A stretch of DNA of 39,468 nucleotides from Oscillospiraceae bacterium. Its GTDB lineage: Bacteria; Bacillota; Clostridia; Saccharofermentanales; Saccharofermentanaceae. The position numbers were made by a program, and so were the translations under genes. Under the pieces are notes generated by a model. It ran no database searches. It was given only the letters and a program-made list of their open reading frames with translations, and was not told where the DNA came from. The stretch covers positions 1 to 39,468 of the forward strand of contig CACZMA010000016.1 of the NCBI GenBank assembly GCA_902782125.1, in the 5' to 3' direction. This document shows, piece by piece, positions 24,658 through 32,515 of this stretch (the first letter of the stretch is position 1; every line of letters begins with the position of its first letter).

Positions 24658-25300
24658 AACCGCCTGATATGGTGATCTGTGTGTTGTCGATGATGATCTC
24701 TGCGCCTTCCTTGCCGTAGTTCTTCTCGAGCTGTGCAAAGGATTGGATGATAGGTACTATTTGAAGTCTTCTGGATCTGGAGGCTGAGAACATCATCTCT
24801 GCTGAGTCGATCTTTGGAAGCGTGCCGAACTCGTCGCAGAAGAATACGCAACGGTTCTTAAGCTTGCCTCCGTTCTCGTCTGCTACTGCAAGTATCTCTC
24901 GGTAAAGCTGCTGGATGATTAGTGAGATAAGGAAGAACGTGTTAGGATTCTCCTCCGGCATTATGATGAACAGTGCGCTTTTCTCGTTACAGAACTTTTC
25001 GGCATCGATGACTGTATCGAAGCAGAGGAGTTGTTCAAGCTCGGAGTCAAGGAATGCATTGAGCCTGGACAAGGCCGTGCTCATGACTGAGGACATCGCC
25101 TGCTCGGGAGAGTTAAGTGCCGCACCTGCGAACCATCTGGCTTTGTGAGTGTCAGGAAGCTTATCCATAAGAATCTGGAACTGTGTCTTGCCCTTAACAC
25201 CAGAAGGCGCCAGGAGTTCCTGGATGATCTTGAATACTGATATGATATGACGCTCTTCGGGCTCGACAAACTCTGCGACCAGCAGGATCGTAGCGGTAAG
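24655..25300 (-). pseudogene. VirD4/TraG-type coupling protein, internal fragment
   Basis: Part of the ATPase that links relaxosome and type IV secretion channel in clostridial integrative conjugative elements. Reading on the minus strand gives 'FVEPEERHIISVFKIIQELLAPSGVKGK', then 'KARWFAGAALNSPEQAMSSVMSTALSRL', Walker B 'VFFCDEFGTLPKI' and 'SRSRRLQIVPIIQSFAQLEKNYGKEG', stopping at 'TISGGFA', where full proteins go on. Both the N-terminal part with Walker A and the C-terminal part are absent. The fragment itself has no internal stop or frameshift, which suggests a rather recent loss. Ends are approximate to within about 10 nt. Confidence 0.85.
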
Positions 25301-25308
25301 AAGACCTT

Positions 25309-25413
25309 ATCTCGCCTGAACAGATCCTAGTGTTGATCGCTGCATTTGTTGCAGCAACATTGGTGATTATTCAGCATATAATCTATAAGCATAGCTCCGG
25401 TATTTTTAAATAA
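25309..25413 (+). pseudogene. C-terminal membrane anchor of the interrupted surface protein
   Basis: A 34-codon reading frame ending in TAA: 'ISPEQILVLIAAFVAATLVI' followed by 'IQHIIYKHSSGIFK'. It is one transmembrane helix with a short basic tail, as at the end of clostridial surface proteins. It has no start codon of its own and abuts the VirD4 fragment. I infer that it belongs to the gene beginning at 24439; the link is by position and topology only. Confidence 0.5.
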
Positions 25414-25539
25414 TCTGATCTTATTTCACCAGTCAGTAAACTTTGTAAGTAGACTTAATCAGGAATAATACAAACAGGAGTAGTGAATCAGATTTGATTC
25501 TTCTTCTTTCATGGTAACTCACTGGTAACCTCCTTCTAA
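25414..25539. other. AT-rich junction region with possible conjugative-element remnants
   Basis: On the minus strand a reading frame ending 'FLPVEYDGNLEGGYQ' (open 25614-25519) stops in a GTGA overlap with a following frame 'MSYHERRRIKSDSLLLF' (ending near 25436), behind AAGGAGG. Such GTGA coupling is typical of real adjacent genes, so these may be clipped ends of two genes of the same mobile element as the VirD4 fragment. No family recognised. Confidence 0.3.
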
Positions 25540-25698
25540 ATTGCCGTCATATTCGACAGGCAGGAACTGCACACCGTCTATATCAGGTATACTGAACTTT
25601 TTCTCCACCTTGAATCATTTGATAAGGCAATTCAAGAAGCCTATTCGTTTGGCATATCTTTTTCTGATTCTGATAATCAGTATAGAAAAGCAAAGTGA
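25540..25698 (+). pseudogene. 3' end of an unidentified gene
   Basis: A 52-codon open frame with no start codon or ribosome binding site ends 'DKAIQEAYSFGISFSDSDNQ' plus five residues. Its TGA is at 25696-25698, and a terminator hairpin follows 3 nt later. The terminator makes it likely that this is a true gene end left behind by a rearrangement. The minus-strand frame above overlaps it, and only one of the two can be the original over 25540-25614. Confidence 0.4.
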
Positions 25699-25701
25699 AG
25701 G

Positions 25702-25729
25702 CCGGTCCGCAAGGGCCGGTTCTTCTTTG
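25702..25729 (+). terminator. Rho-independent terminator with GCAA loop
   Basis: Stem CCGGTCC (25702-25708) with GGGCCGG (25713-25719), one G-U pair, GCAA tetraloop, then TTCTTCTTT. Confidence 0.65.
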
Positions 25730-25779
25730 TAAAGTGGTGGGAAGTAATGGATTCATCAATATTCATCAAAATGAATAAA

Positions 25780-25800
25780 CTCCCGAAATCAATTCGGGAG
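25780..25800 (-). terminator. Hairpin, possible minus-strand terminator
   Basis: Perfect 8-bp stem CTCCCGAA (25780-25787) with TTCGGGAG (25793-25800), loop of 5. On the minus strand it is followed by TTTATTCATTTT. No minus-strand gene now ends here, so it may be a relic. Confidence 0.4.
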
Positions 25801-25843
25801 CAATCTTTGAAATCCTCAAAAAACTGTGGAATGCAAAAAATGC

Positions 25844-25910
25844 ATTTGTCGTACAAGTGTCGTACGATTTTTTGAACAAAACTCTGGAGCCCTTGAATTT
25901 ATTGGCTTTC
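25844..25910. repeat. Dispersed repeat, copy B
   Basis: Second copy of the 67-bp repeat at 16869-16935. Here it lies about 110 nt before the ATG at 26019; copy A likewise lies upstream of a gene of unknown function. Resemblance continues weakly past 25910. Confidence 0.55.
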
Positions 25911-25981
25911 AGGAATCCGAAAATCTCGTGGCTCAATTCCACCTCTTTCCACCATAAACAAACTAAGTTCTACCCGAATGA

Positions 25982-25987
25982 TATAAT
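25982..25987 (+). promoter_or_regulatory. -10 box before the 134-residue protein gene
   Basis: TATAAT at 25982-25987, 32 nt before the ATG at 26019; no consensus -35. Confidence 0.4.
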
Positions 25988-26018
25988 TACTTTGAATACA
26001 AAGCGTGTGGGGATATAT

Positions 26019-26423
26019 ATGAAGTATTTCAGAGTACACATGAAAGACTGTGCTTACATCACAAAGCAGCCCAGGGGCATCTTTACGGCTGTAGGCAGGC
26101 TTGTATCAAGCAAGACGTTAACGGAAGAAGAGGAGAAGGAATACTGGCGCAATAGGGAGTATTTCGAGAGAGTCCTGCCTGTTCCTCCTTTCTATGAGAA
26201 GAATAATCCTGACGGCGCCGTCACGTGGTTCAAGGATAGTGCCGAAGCGAAGGATATCTGGGATCAGATGACGTTCTACCGTGAGATGTGTAATAAGTAC
26301 GGTATAAAGCTCTATGTCTCCGAATGCGATGAGATCCCGGGTGTGCTTATATATGAGGATGCGTTCCAGATAGCCGTTAAGGATCAGCCGGAAGATGCTG
26401 TAATAATCACCAGGGAACTCTAA
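26019..26423 (+). CDS. Conserved clostridial protein of unknown function
   Basis: A 134-residue soluble protein. The pattern '.IFTAVGRLV...LTEEEE..YW....YFERVLPVPPFY', then 'AVTWFKDS', and 'PGVLIYEDAFQIAV' near the end is one I recognise from short uncharacterised proteins in gut Clostridia, some of them near mobile elements. No function is known. The start is ATG 26019 with TGGGGA upstream; the open frame runs back to 25857 through the repeat, but that part is not protein-like for this family. Confidence 0.75.
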   Translation: MKYFRVHMKDCAYITKQPRGIFTAVGRLVSSKTLTEEEEKEYWRNREYFERVLPVPPFYEKNNPDGAVTWFKDSAEAKDIWDQMTFYREMCNKYGIKLYVSECDEIPGVLIYEDAFQIAVKDQPEDAVIITREL

Positions 26424-26494
26424 CTGCTGTGCCTGCAACTTTCCGATGTCCATGCCTGTATAGAAGGTATAAACGGACAGCGGAGGTAAAGAAG

Positions 26495-27067
26495 ATGAGT
26501 GCTATCCTGGAGAAAGTGGCAGTGATCGGAGTTACATTGGCGATGGTGTTTGGCGGCTTGTGCTCGTGCACGCGCTATGCAACGGATTATGATCTCGAGA
26601 CAAACGATGCCGAATACGGTGTTTATGACAAATGGAACGTCTGCAAGCGTGATATGAACGGTCAGGTGTATCTGGACGTCTGGAACAGCGGTTCTTACAA
26701 GACTTCCGAAGAGGAATGCTGGTTCAGAGTCTATGATTCCGCCCTCGAAGCAACGAAGGCATATAATGCCATGAAGGAAAAGTACGAGGACTTCCGCGGA
26801 TTGACGGAAGAAGGTATGAACTGGTTTATCGGCGATGAACCGGATGTGTGCGATGCGACCATAGAGGCGATGGTATATCTTCAGGACAACATGATCATCA
26901 TAGCTGAGCTGAATCTCTATGGCGAAGGCAATTGGATGGAGGATGAGAACGGCGAGTATGTCCTGGTCGCAGGCGGTTCCATAGACAATTCATACCTCAA
27001 GGATTACGTCCTGGAGAATGCTTCCGAGATGGAAGAACTCGTCATGGAAGATGTTCTCGGGTATTGA
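26495..27067 (+). CDS. Small lipoprotein, unknown function
   Basis: A 190-residue secreted lipoprotein. The signal helix 'VAVIGVTLAMVFGGLCSC' ends in a lipobox (GGLC or LCSC). The mature part is acidic and rich in Tyr, Trp and Glu, without a recognisable domain. ATG 26495 follows GGAGG (26482-26486). It begins 71 nt after the 26019 gene, so the two could be co-transcribed. No terminator is obvious before the convergent gene. Confidence 0.8.
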   Translation: MSAILEKVAVIGVTLAMVFGGLCSCTRYATDYDLETNDAEYGVYDKWNVCKRDMNGQVYLDVWNSGSYKTSEEECWFRVYDSALEATKAYNAMKEKYEDFRGLTEEGMNWFIGDEPDVCDATIEAMVYLQDNMIIIAELNLYGEGNWMEDENGEYVLVAGGSIDNSYLKDYVLENASEMEELVMEDVLGY

Positions 27068-27126
27068 TCAAATGCTTTTTTGCAAATTGACTTCTGTTCG
27101 AGAGATTATAACGCAGAAAGTGAGGC

Positions 27127-27633
27127 TCAGAAGATCACGGCCAGATCTTCTGCGAGCTTTTGTTTCTTGCCTTCAGGCTCGTTGTACTTTACCGTTATCG
27201 CCTTCATGTCTGTCTTGGTCTTGTAGAAGATCTTAGGCGGAACACGGAGCTTCATCCACCATCCGTCCGGATACGTGACCTTGATGAAGTGGCGCGAATA
27301 CCTGTAGCCGGCCTGCCTTTCCATGCTCTGTACGGTGCAGTCTGCTACGGTATACTCGTGCTTGTTGATGAGACTGATGCACTTGAAGGTAGGCATCATG
27401 AGAATGAAGACGAAGACTAATGCGCCGATGAGCATAAGTGCATAGATGACCGTGCATACCACTATGGTCTCTTCGTCGTAGTTGTCCCTGATCATCATGT
27501 TCTCCGAGAGGCACATCGCCAGGACCGCCACAGGGATCACAGGCGTGAGGAGCAGGATATTCTGGATATAGTTGGATCTTATCTGCTTTACGATAAGCTC
27601 GTGGTCATCGTCGTTGGCTTCGCGGTAGCTCAT
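27127..27633 (-). CDS. Membrane protein, unknown function
   Basis: A 168-residue protein with two or three transmembrane helices (about 24-43 and 58-84), followed by a ~75-residue soluble domain containing 'EYTVADCTVQSMERQAGYRYSRHFIKVTYPDG', which resembles the small beta domain of DUF3592-type proteins. ATG 27633 follows AGGAG on the minus strand. It is downstream of the FeoB-associated/HMA gene on the same strand, 102 nt away. Confidence 0.7.
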   Translation of the reverse strand: MSYREANDDDHELIVKQIRSNYIQNILLLTPVIPVAVLAMCLSENMMIRDNYDEETIVVCTVIYALMLIGALVFVFILMMPTFKCISLINKHEYTVADCTVQSMERQAGYRYSRHFIKVTYPDGWWMKLRVPPKIFYKTKTDMKAITVKYNEPEGKKQKLAEDLAVIF

Positions 27634-27694
27634 CACAGTGCTCCTGTTAAGGTAATAACTGAATAATAACCTATGTCGCGGTCAGAGCCAATAG

Positions 27695-27721
27695 TCAGAC
27701 TATGTCTGTGAGCTTCTTCAT
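27695..27721 (-). other. Eight-codon open frame with strong ribosome binding site
   Basis: Directly after the HMA gene, CAGGAGGAACT is followed by ATG and only eight codons (MKKLTDIV) before TGA. Reading on through the stops gives a hydrophobic stretch (LLALTAT, VIIQLLP), so it may be the start of a small membrane-protein gene lost to stop codons, or a leader peptide for the next gene. Confidence 0.35.
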
Positions 27722-27735
27722 AGTTCCTCCTGTAT

Positions 27736-28113
27736 TTACATTCGTTTTATTGAAAGCAATGTATAGCCGGCACCTGATACGATCTCCCGGCACTCGTCTT
27801 CAGAGATCTCCTGCTTGGCGAGCAGCTCGACCTTCTTCTGTCCGATGTCTGCTTTTGCCCATAAGCCGTCACGTCGGTTGAAGGCGTTCTCGATGCGCCT
27901 CGCACAGTTGGAGCAGTGCATGCCGTCCACGCTAAGGGAGTAGGTGAGGCGGTAGTGGTTCCTGTTGGTGTCCGAGGGCTTTACCTTTTTCGGTGCGGGA
28001 TCGTGCCCGCCGCAACAGGATGACCCGTGACGGATACGGTGTACGGTTCCCCACACTGCGCAAGCTACGATAATTGCCAATACGATGTAAGCGATAAGAT
28101 TGCCGGGTTCCAT
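27736..28113 (-). CDS. FeoB-associated Cys-rich membrane segment fused to an HMA metal-binding domain
   Basis: A 125-residue protein. The N-terminus is a membrane helix (about 6-22) followed by 'SSCCGGHD', as in the FeoB-associated cysteine-rich membrane proteins that go with ferrous iron uptake. The C-terminal ~70 residues are a heavy-metal-associated ferredoxin-like domain with 'DGMHCSNCARRIENAF' (CxxC metal site). Such HMA domains usually carry Cu(I) or Zn(II). ATG 28113 follows GGAGG; the frame is open back to 28206. Two GTTAG/CTAAC palindromes precede it, resembling DtxR/MntR-family sites. A role in iron or copper handling is inference. Confidence 0.8.
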   Translation of the reverse strand: MEPGNLIAYIVLAIIVACAVWGTVHRIRHGSSCCGGHDPAPKKVKPSDTNRNHYRLTYSLSVDGMHCSNCARRIENAFNRRDGLWAKADIGQKKVELLAKQEISEDECREIVSGAGYTLLSIKRM

Positions 28114-28152
28114 CTGGGCCTCCTGCTGTTTGGGTACGGTTGATCTGGAAGT

Positions 28153-28168
28153 GTTAGCGTTTGCTAAC
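28153..28168. promoter_or_regulatory. Palindrome GTTAGC-GTTT-GCTAAC
   Basis: A perfect 16-bp inverted repeat 40 nt before the start of the FeoB-associated/HMA gene. It resembles binding sites of DtxR/IdeR/MntR metal-dependent repressors, which contain TTAG...CTAA arms. Its partner lies at 28199-28214. Confidence 0.6.
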
Positions 28169-28198
28169 CGATACGCGATTTTACACCTTTTGAGATTC

Positions 28199-28214
28199 GT
28201 TAGCAATAACTAAC
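28199..28214. promoter_or_regulatory. Palindrome GTTAG-CAATAA-CTAAC
   Basis: Second 16-bp site, 46 bp centre to centre from the first and with the same GTTAG arms. The two share the divergent region between the HMA gene and the DUF2130 gene, so either or both may be controlled. Confidence 0.6.
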
Positions 28215-28286
28215 CGAAAGTTTTTCTTTACGTATTCAGTCAAGTGTTGATCTGTCCGATTAATGGCAACCTTCCCGTGATATCGT

Positions 28287-28292
28287 TATAAT
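28287..28292 (+). promoter_or_regulatory. -10 box of the DUF2130 gene
   Basis: TATAAT at 28287-28292, 27 nt before the ATG at 28319. The -35 region (about 28264) is weak. Confidence 0.5.
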
Positions 28293-28318
28293 GGAAATCA
28301 AACGAAGGGAGAATGGTT

Positions 28319-29704
28319 ATGGAAGAACTCAAGTGCCCCAACTGCGGGAAGTATTTTCAGGTAGACGATGCCGGTTATGCGGCTATTGCAAGACAGATTA
28401 GAGATAAGGAATTCCATAAGGACCTGGACGAGCGTGCCAAGAGCCTTAAGGATGCGCAGGCGAAGGATGCCGAGATCCTGCAGGCAAAGGCCGAACAGAA
28501 GCTGAATGATGCCATTGCGGAGAAGGACAAGGAGATCGCCGACCTCAAGGCTCAGATCGACAAGCACAGCACCGAGCTCGAGCTTGCCGTAGCCAATGAG
28601 CGCAGCAAGGCCGAGAAGGAAGAGGCTGAGAAGGACAAGAAGATAGCTGCCCTTGAAGCCGAGAAGAATAAGAAGATCGCCGAGCTCGAGGCTCAGATCG
28701 ACAAGCACGACTCCGAGCTTGAACTTGCCGTCGAGAAGGAGCGCAGCAAGGCCGCCAAAGACGAGGCTGAGAAGGATAAGAAGATTGCCGAACTCGAGAA
28801 TCAGAACGAACTCGCACTCCAGAAGGCCGCTCTTAACGAGAAGACCCTGAAGGAGACGTACGAGCAGCGCATTAAGGACAAGGACGCTCAGATCGACTAC
28901 TACAAGGATCTGAAGACGCGTATGTCCACGAAGATGATCGGTGAGACGCTCGAGCAGCACTGTATGAACGAGTTCTCCAAGGTGCGTGCGATGACTTTCC
29001 CGAAGGCCTACTTCGAGAAGGACAATGATGCCAAGTCCGGCAGCAAGGGAGACTTCATCTTCCGTGACTACGACGAAGACGGCACTGAGTATGTATCCAT
29101 TATGTTCGAGATGAAGAACGAGGCGGATACTACCGCGACCAAGCACAAGAACGAACACTTCTTCAAGGAACTTGATAAGGACAGGAACGAGAAGGGCTGC
29201 GAATATGCGATCCTGGTATCGCTCCTCGAAGCTGACAGTGACCTGTACAACACGGGCATAGTCGATGTGTCTTACCGCTACCCGAAGATGTATGTCATAA
29301 GACCGCAGTTCTTCCTGCAGATCATAGGCATACTCTGCAGTGCGGCGAAGAACTCCGCACAGTACAAGAAGGAACTCGCGCTCGTTCGTGAGCAGAACAT
29401 AGATATAACTAACTTCGAGAATGACCTCGAAGAGTTCAAGGATAAGTTCGGTCGTAACTACCGCCTCGCGAGCGATAAGTTCAAGACCGCGATCGACGAG
29501 ATCGACAAGACCATCACTCACCTGCAGAAGGTAAGAGAGGCTCTCGTCGGTTCTGAGAACAACCTGCGCCTGGCGAACCAGAAGGCCGAAGACCTGACGA
29601 TCAAGAAGCTGACGGCGCACAATCCCACAATGCGTGCGAAGTTCGAAGAGGCAAGGCTTGCCGGCAGCACCGAAGACGAAGACGTCGACAGCCCGAGCGA
29701 CTGA
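28319..29704 (+). CDS. DUF2130 coiled-coil protein with nuclease-like domain
   Basis: A 461-residue protein of the DUF2130 family. It opens with a zinc-finger-like '[13 protein letters not shown]', followed by a long Lys/Glu/Ala-rich coiled coil (about 25-205). The coil contains a 47-residue internal duplication (units near 28550 and 28691). The C-terminal domain has 'SKGDFIF' and '[11 protein letters not shown]', which fit the D...ExK site of PD-(D/E)XK nucleases, and '[12 protein letters not shown]'. The family is thought to be nuclease-related but has no proven role. ATG 28319 is preferred with AAGGGAG 7 nt upstream; ATG 28313 is too close to it. Confidence 0.88.
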   Translation: MEELKCPNCGKYFQVDDAGYAAIARQIRDKEFHKDLDERAKSLKDAQAKDAEILQAKAEQKLNDAIAEKDKEIADLKAQIDKHSTELELAVANERSKAEKEEAEKDKKIAALEAEKNKKIAELEAQIDKHDSELELAVEKERSKAAKDEAEKDKKIAELENQNELALQKAALNEKTLKETYEQRIKDKDAQIDYYKDLKTRMSTKMIGETLEQHCMNEFSKVRAMTFPKAYFEKDNDAKSGSKGDFIFRDYDEDGTEYVSIMFEMKNEADTTATKHKNEHFFKELDKDRNEKGCEYAILVSLLEADSDLYNTGIVDVSYRYPKMYVIRPQFFLQIIGILCSAAKNSAQYKKELALVREQNIDITNFENDLEEFKDKFGRNYRLASDKFKTAIDEIDKTITHLQKVREALVGSENNLRLANQKAEDLTIKKLTAHNPTMRAKFEEARLAGSTEDEDVDSPSD

Positions 29705-29729
29705 ATCTCAGAAGAATAACGGTAATGGA

Positions 29730-29754
29730 AGAGGCGGCCCCTGTGACCGCCTCT
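29730..29754. terminator. Hairpin between convergent genes
   Basis: Perfect 8-bp stem AGAGGCGG (29730-29737) with CCGCCTCT (29747-29754), loop of 9. The T-tracts are poor on both strands, but it lies exactly between the DUF2130 and channel gene stops and could serve both. Confidence 0.5.
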
Positions 29755-29762
29755 CTTAAGTA

Positions 29763-31847
29763 TCAGTGATTTGCGAATACGATCAGCTTGTCGCCGTTGT
29801 CGAGCTTGACCTTATCGGACTTGCCGTCAGCTGAATTGAACAAGACGACGTTACCTTCGCGCTTGACGTAGCCGAGGATGAGCGTCGGCGTCTGTTTTGC
29901 CTTGGGGATCGACGGATCGGTCGATGCTTTCCAGACTGAATAGACGAGGTCTCTCGGCGTGCACTCGGGCGGGATCTCGTCGAAGAAAGTAGACACCTTC
30001 TTAATGTAGATCTCTTCGCTGTCGAAGGTCTCGGCATCTGCATCGTCATATGTGAGGATCTCGTTGTAGAAATTGAAGATCGCATCTTTCTCGCCGATCT
30101 GCGTGATCATCTTACTGATGTATCTGTTACTGATGACGACGTTCTTTACGCTGTAGCTGTTGACGATGTCGTGGTGTCTCGGGTTGACGATCTCGACGAC
30201 GATGTCGATCCTGTCAGGGTCAAACGTGGAGTCAGCCGAAGACATGTTGCTGATGATCTCCTGGATATAGACGAGGTTCGCGAGTGCCGCCGAATCCTGC
30301 TCGTTGCCCGGAACCATGTCGTCAGACAGGATGAGGATCGAGATATCTCCGCGGTTGTCCGCGAAGAATTTCTCTATCGCCTTGCACATCAGATCCTTGT
30401 CGTAGATTGATGCCGCGATCGTCTTGGATACGAACGGATAGTCCTTGTAGAAGTTCATGGCCTTCAGGCTCTCCGCTTCGTCGATAACGATGATGTTCAG
30501 GATCTGCTCGCCGGTATCTTTGCGATTCCACTCGTTGGTGAATGACTTGAAGCTCTTCATCATCTCGGTGCAGTTGCTGTTGTGTCCGAGGATGAGGATG
30601 TTCTTCTTGTCCATCCAGTAGTCACGGTTCAGCTTGACGTCGAACTGCTTGGCCGGCGTGGAAGTCGTGGCGTACAGATCTTCCGGAGAAGAAGCCGAGT
30701 AGTAGAAATAGTTGCTGCCCTCGATCTTGCGCGATACCAGAGGGATCGCCTTGTCGTGGGTGTTGATGTATTCATCTATATATGTGCGGTCATCGTCGGT
30801 CTTGACCTCGTCAACATAGAAGGTCGCGCCCTTGTTGGAGAATAGCTCTCTGTATGCCAGGTTGAGGTTAGGCATGACGGAGAACTGCGACAGGAGCTGG
30901 CCCAGTATGACGTTGACTCTGATGGGGACGATGGTGCACTTGCGGTAGATCTGCTTGTACCTGATGATCTTGTTTACGAGGTCCTCGGTCCAGTCGTCGT
31001 TGATCTCTACCACGATGCGCTGGTTGTCGCGGGAATAGTCTTTCGAGACGATGTCCGCGACCTGCATGAGAGCCTTGATGGTCTTGGAGTTGCCTTCGGT
31101 CTGGCGCTCGACGGAACCTGCCTGCTCGTCGTCTAAGATTATGACGGACTTGGCAGACAGCAGCGATATGTTGTGGAGCTGGTTTGCCGAGAAGATGTCG
31201 CCCTGCCTTACCACGACGGTCAGGTTGTTCTTGAGCTTGTTGCGCCTGTAGCTGAAGTGTTTCTCGAAGAAGGGACGGCTCATCAGATCCTGCTTGAGAC
31301 GGGTGTTCTCCTGGCGGATCGTGTCCTGCAGCTTCTCGTTGACCTCACGGGTGATGGCGTCTTTGTCCGCATCCGACAGCACGACGATGACTTGCTCGTG
31401 GTTGGCGTACAGGAAGTCGTTGATTATCTCTGATGCGCGCGAGTTCCAGTTGAGGATGACGACGTGACCTGAGACATTGATGGATGTATTGCCCGAATTC
31501 GAATTCTCGATGAAGCCTGAGATGTAGTTCGTAACGTAACCTATGACCGCGCCGCTGAACGTTATCATGCCGATAATGACTATGCCGATACAGACGACCG
31601 GGATCAGATAACCTGCCGCTCCGACGTCACCGACGACTGCCTCGATGCAGCCTGCGTCCAGTACCATCGTGATGGTGCAGTACAGCGCCTCGAAGAACGT
31701 CATTCCCGTCTTGCCGGCGAGCAGCATAATGAGCATTGCCGCGATCAGGAAGAAAATGATGTTGAACACGAGGATCGCGAAGAGGACGATCTGTCCCGGA
31801 TCCTGCGATACCTTGATGCTGAACCACTCTCTGAATCTTCTTCTCAT
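29763..31847 (-). CDS. CASTOR/POLLUX (DMI1)-like ion channel with two RCK domains
   Basis: A 694-residue membrane protein. Two transmembrane helices (about 20-44 and 78-110) flank a re-entrant pore segment ('FFEALYCTITMVLDAGC'), followed by paired Rossmann/RCK (TrkA-N-like) domains starting 'GHVVILNWNSRASEIIND' and 'KKNILILGHNSNCTEMM'. The end has a TrkA-C-like part ('GYVKREGNVVLFNSADG'). This layout is that of plant CASTOR/POLLUX/DMI1 and their bacterial relatives, which form tetrameric cation channels gated by ligands on a cytoplasmic ring. The TVGYG potassium filter is absent, as in that group. ATG 31847 follows GGAGGGG. Confidence 0.85.
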   Translation of the reverse strand: MRRRFREWFSIKVSQDPGQIVLFAILVFNIIFFLIAAMLIMLLAGKTGMTFFEALYCTITMVLDAGCIEAVVGDVGAAGYLIPVVCIGIVIIGMITFSGAVIGYVTNYISGFIENSNSGNTSINVSGHVVILNWNSRASEIINDFLYANHEQVIVVLSDADKDAITREVNEKLQDTIRQENTRLKQDLMSRPFFEKHFSYRRNKLKNNLTVVVRQGDIFSANQLHNISLLSAKSVIILDDEQAGSVERQTEGNSKTIKALMQVADIVSKDYSRDNQRIVVEINDDWTEDLVNKIIRYKQIYRKCTIVPIRVNVILGQLLSQFSVMPNLNLAYRELFSNKGATFYVDEVKTDDDRTYIDEYINTHDKAIPLVSRKIEGSNYFYYSASSPEDLYATTSTPAKQFDVKLNRDYWMDKKNILILGHNSNCTEMMKSFKSFTNEWNRKDTGEQILNIIVIDEAESLKAMNFYKDYPFVSKTIAASIYDKDLMCKAIEKFFADNRGDISILILSDDMVPGNEQDSAALANLVYIQEIISNMSSADSTFDPDRIDIVVEIVNPRHHDIVNSYSVKNVVISNRYISKMITQIGEKDAIFNFYNEILTYDDADAETFDSEEIYIKKVSTFFDEIPPECTPRDLVYSVWKASTDPSIPKAKQTPTLILGYVKREGNVVLFNSADGKSDKVKLDNGDKLIVFANH

Positions 31848-31862
31848 ACACCCCTCCGTGAG

Positions 31863-31891
31863 AAAAAAGCGCCCGCGGCAAAGGCGGGCGC
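31863..31891 (-). terminator. Strong rho-independent terminator (minus strand)
   Basis: Perfect 8-bp stem GCGCCCGC (31869-31876) with GCGGGCGC (31884-31891); on the minus strand it runs into T6 (31868-31863). It ends the oxidase-like gene and separates it from the channel gene, which has its own ribosome binding site within the same 59 nt. Confidence 0.88.
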
Positions 31892-31906
31892 AGACTTACT
31901 TGATCA

Positions 31907-32299
31907 TCAGAACTCTACAGTAGAAGGAGCCTCTGTGAATGAACTGAATGTTGCCTTGGCATTCTTTATGTAGAAGACTTCGGTGTTGCCGTCGTCCGGA
32001 TCGTACATTGCCTTGAGCGTGGGGTATGCCTCGAGCATTGCGACCCTTGCCTCGCGGTTGTCGTCTTCCACGAGCTCGCAGGCGATCCTCAGCCACTTGC
32101 CGTCCTTGAAAGCGCAGATCTCGGCCTTGGGGTTGACGTGAAGCTGCTTGGAGACCTCCTTGGACTTGCCTGTCTGGATATAGAGCTTGCCCTCGAATTC
32201 GTTTATCGTCCCGAAAGGCCTTACCCTCGGCTGATCGCCCTCGACCGTAGCCAGATAATAAGTATCTGCCGCCTTAAGAAAATCCAATACACTCTGCAT
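31907..32299 (-). CDS. Pyridoxamine 5'-phosphate oxidase-like flavin-binding protein
   Basis: A 130-residue split-barrel protein of the PNPOx-like family. 'YYLATVEGDQPRVRPFGTINEFEGKLYIQTGKSKEVSKQLHVNPKAEICA' is the typical opening, with FMN contacts expected around RVRPFG and TGKSKEV. Small clostridial members of this group (about 130 residues) are probable FMN-dependent reductases or oxidases and not true PdxH. ATG 32299 follows GGGAGG; a minus-strand TATAAT lies at 32366-32361. It is a single-gene unit with a strong terminator. Confidence 0.88.
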   Translation of the reverse strand: MQSVLDFLKAADTYYLATVEGDQPRVRPFGTINEFEGKLYIQTGKSKEVSKQLHVNPKAEICAFKDGKWLRIACELVEDDNREARVAMLEAYPTLKAMYDPDDGNTEVFYIKNAKATFSSFTEAPSTVEF

Positions 32300-32515
32300 A
32301 TCTTTGCACCTCCCGGGAAAATGTTTACTGCCGACTCTGGCAGTAGGATTATGATAACACATTATAGAAGACAGGGTGCAGATAACGCGGCGCGGAGGCA
32401 GAACAGTGCCGTGTAACACTGTTACAAAGCCTTATTTTATCGGCATCAGCGACCGTGTGACTTTTTTGCGAGTAAAGAGGCCTCCCGGACTCACATTTTT
32501 ATCACCCGGAACGGA
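32300..32515. other. Intergenic region
   Basis: 216 nt between two minus-strand genes. It holds the -10 box for the oxidase gene (minus TATAAT 32366-32361) and the probable 3' end of the hydrolase operon. No gene and no clear terminator hairpin are visible. Confidence 0.45.

Noticed and set aside
25924..25954. tRNA 3'-half-like segment (GTGG-CTCAATT-CCAC followed by a run ending in ACCA)
   Set aside because: No D arm, anticodon arm or pairing 5' acceptor strand could be found at the right distance, so a tRNA gene is not supported; it may be a decayed attachment site.
28298..29620. 440-codon open frame on the minus strand across the DUF2130 gene
   Set aside because: It is a leucine/valine-rich shadow produced by the lysine/glutamate-rich coiled-coil codons on the other strand; no ribosome binding site or recognisable family.
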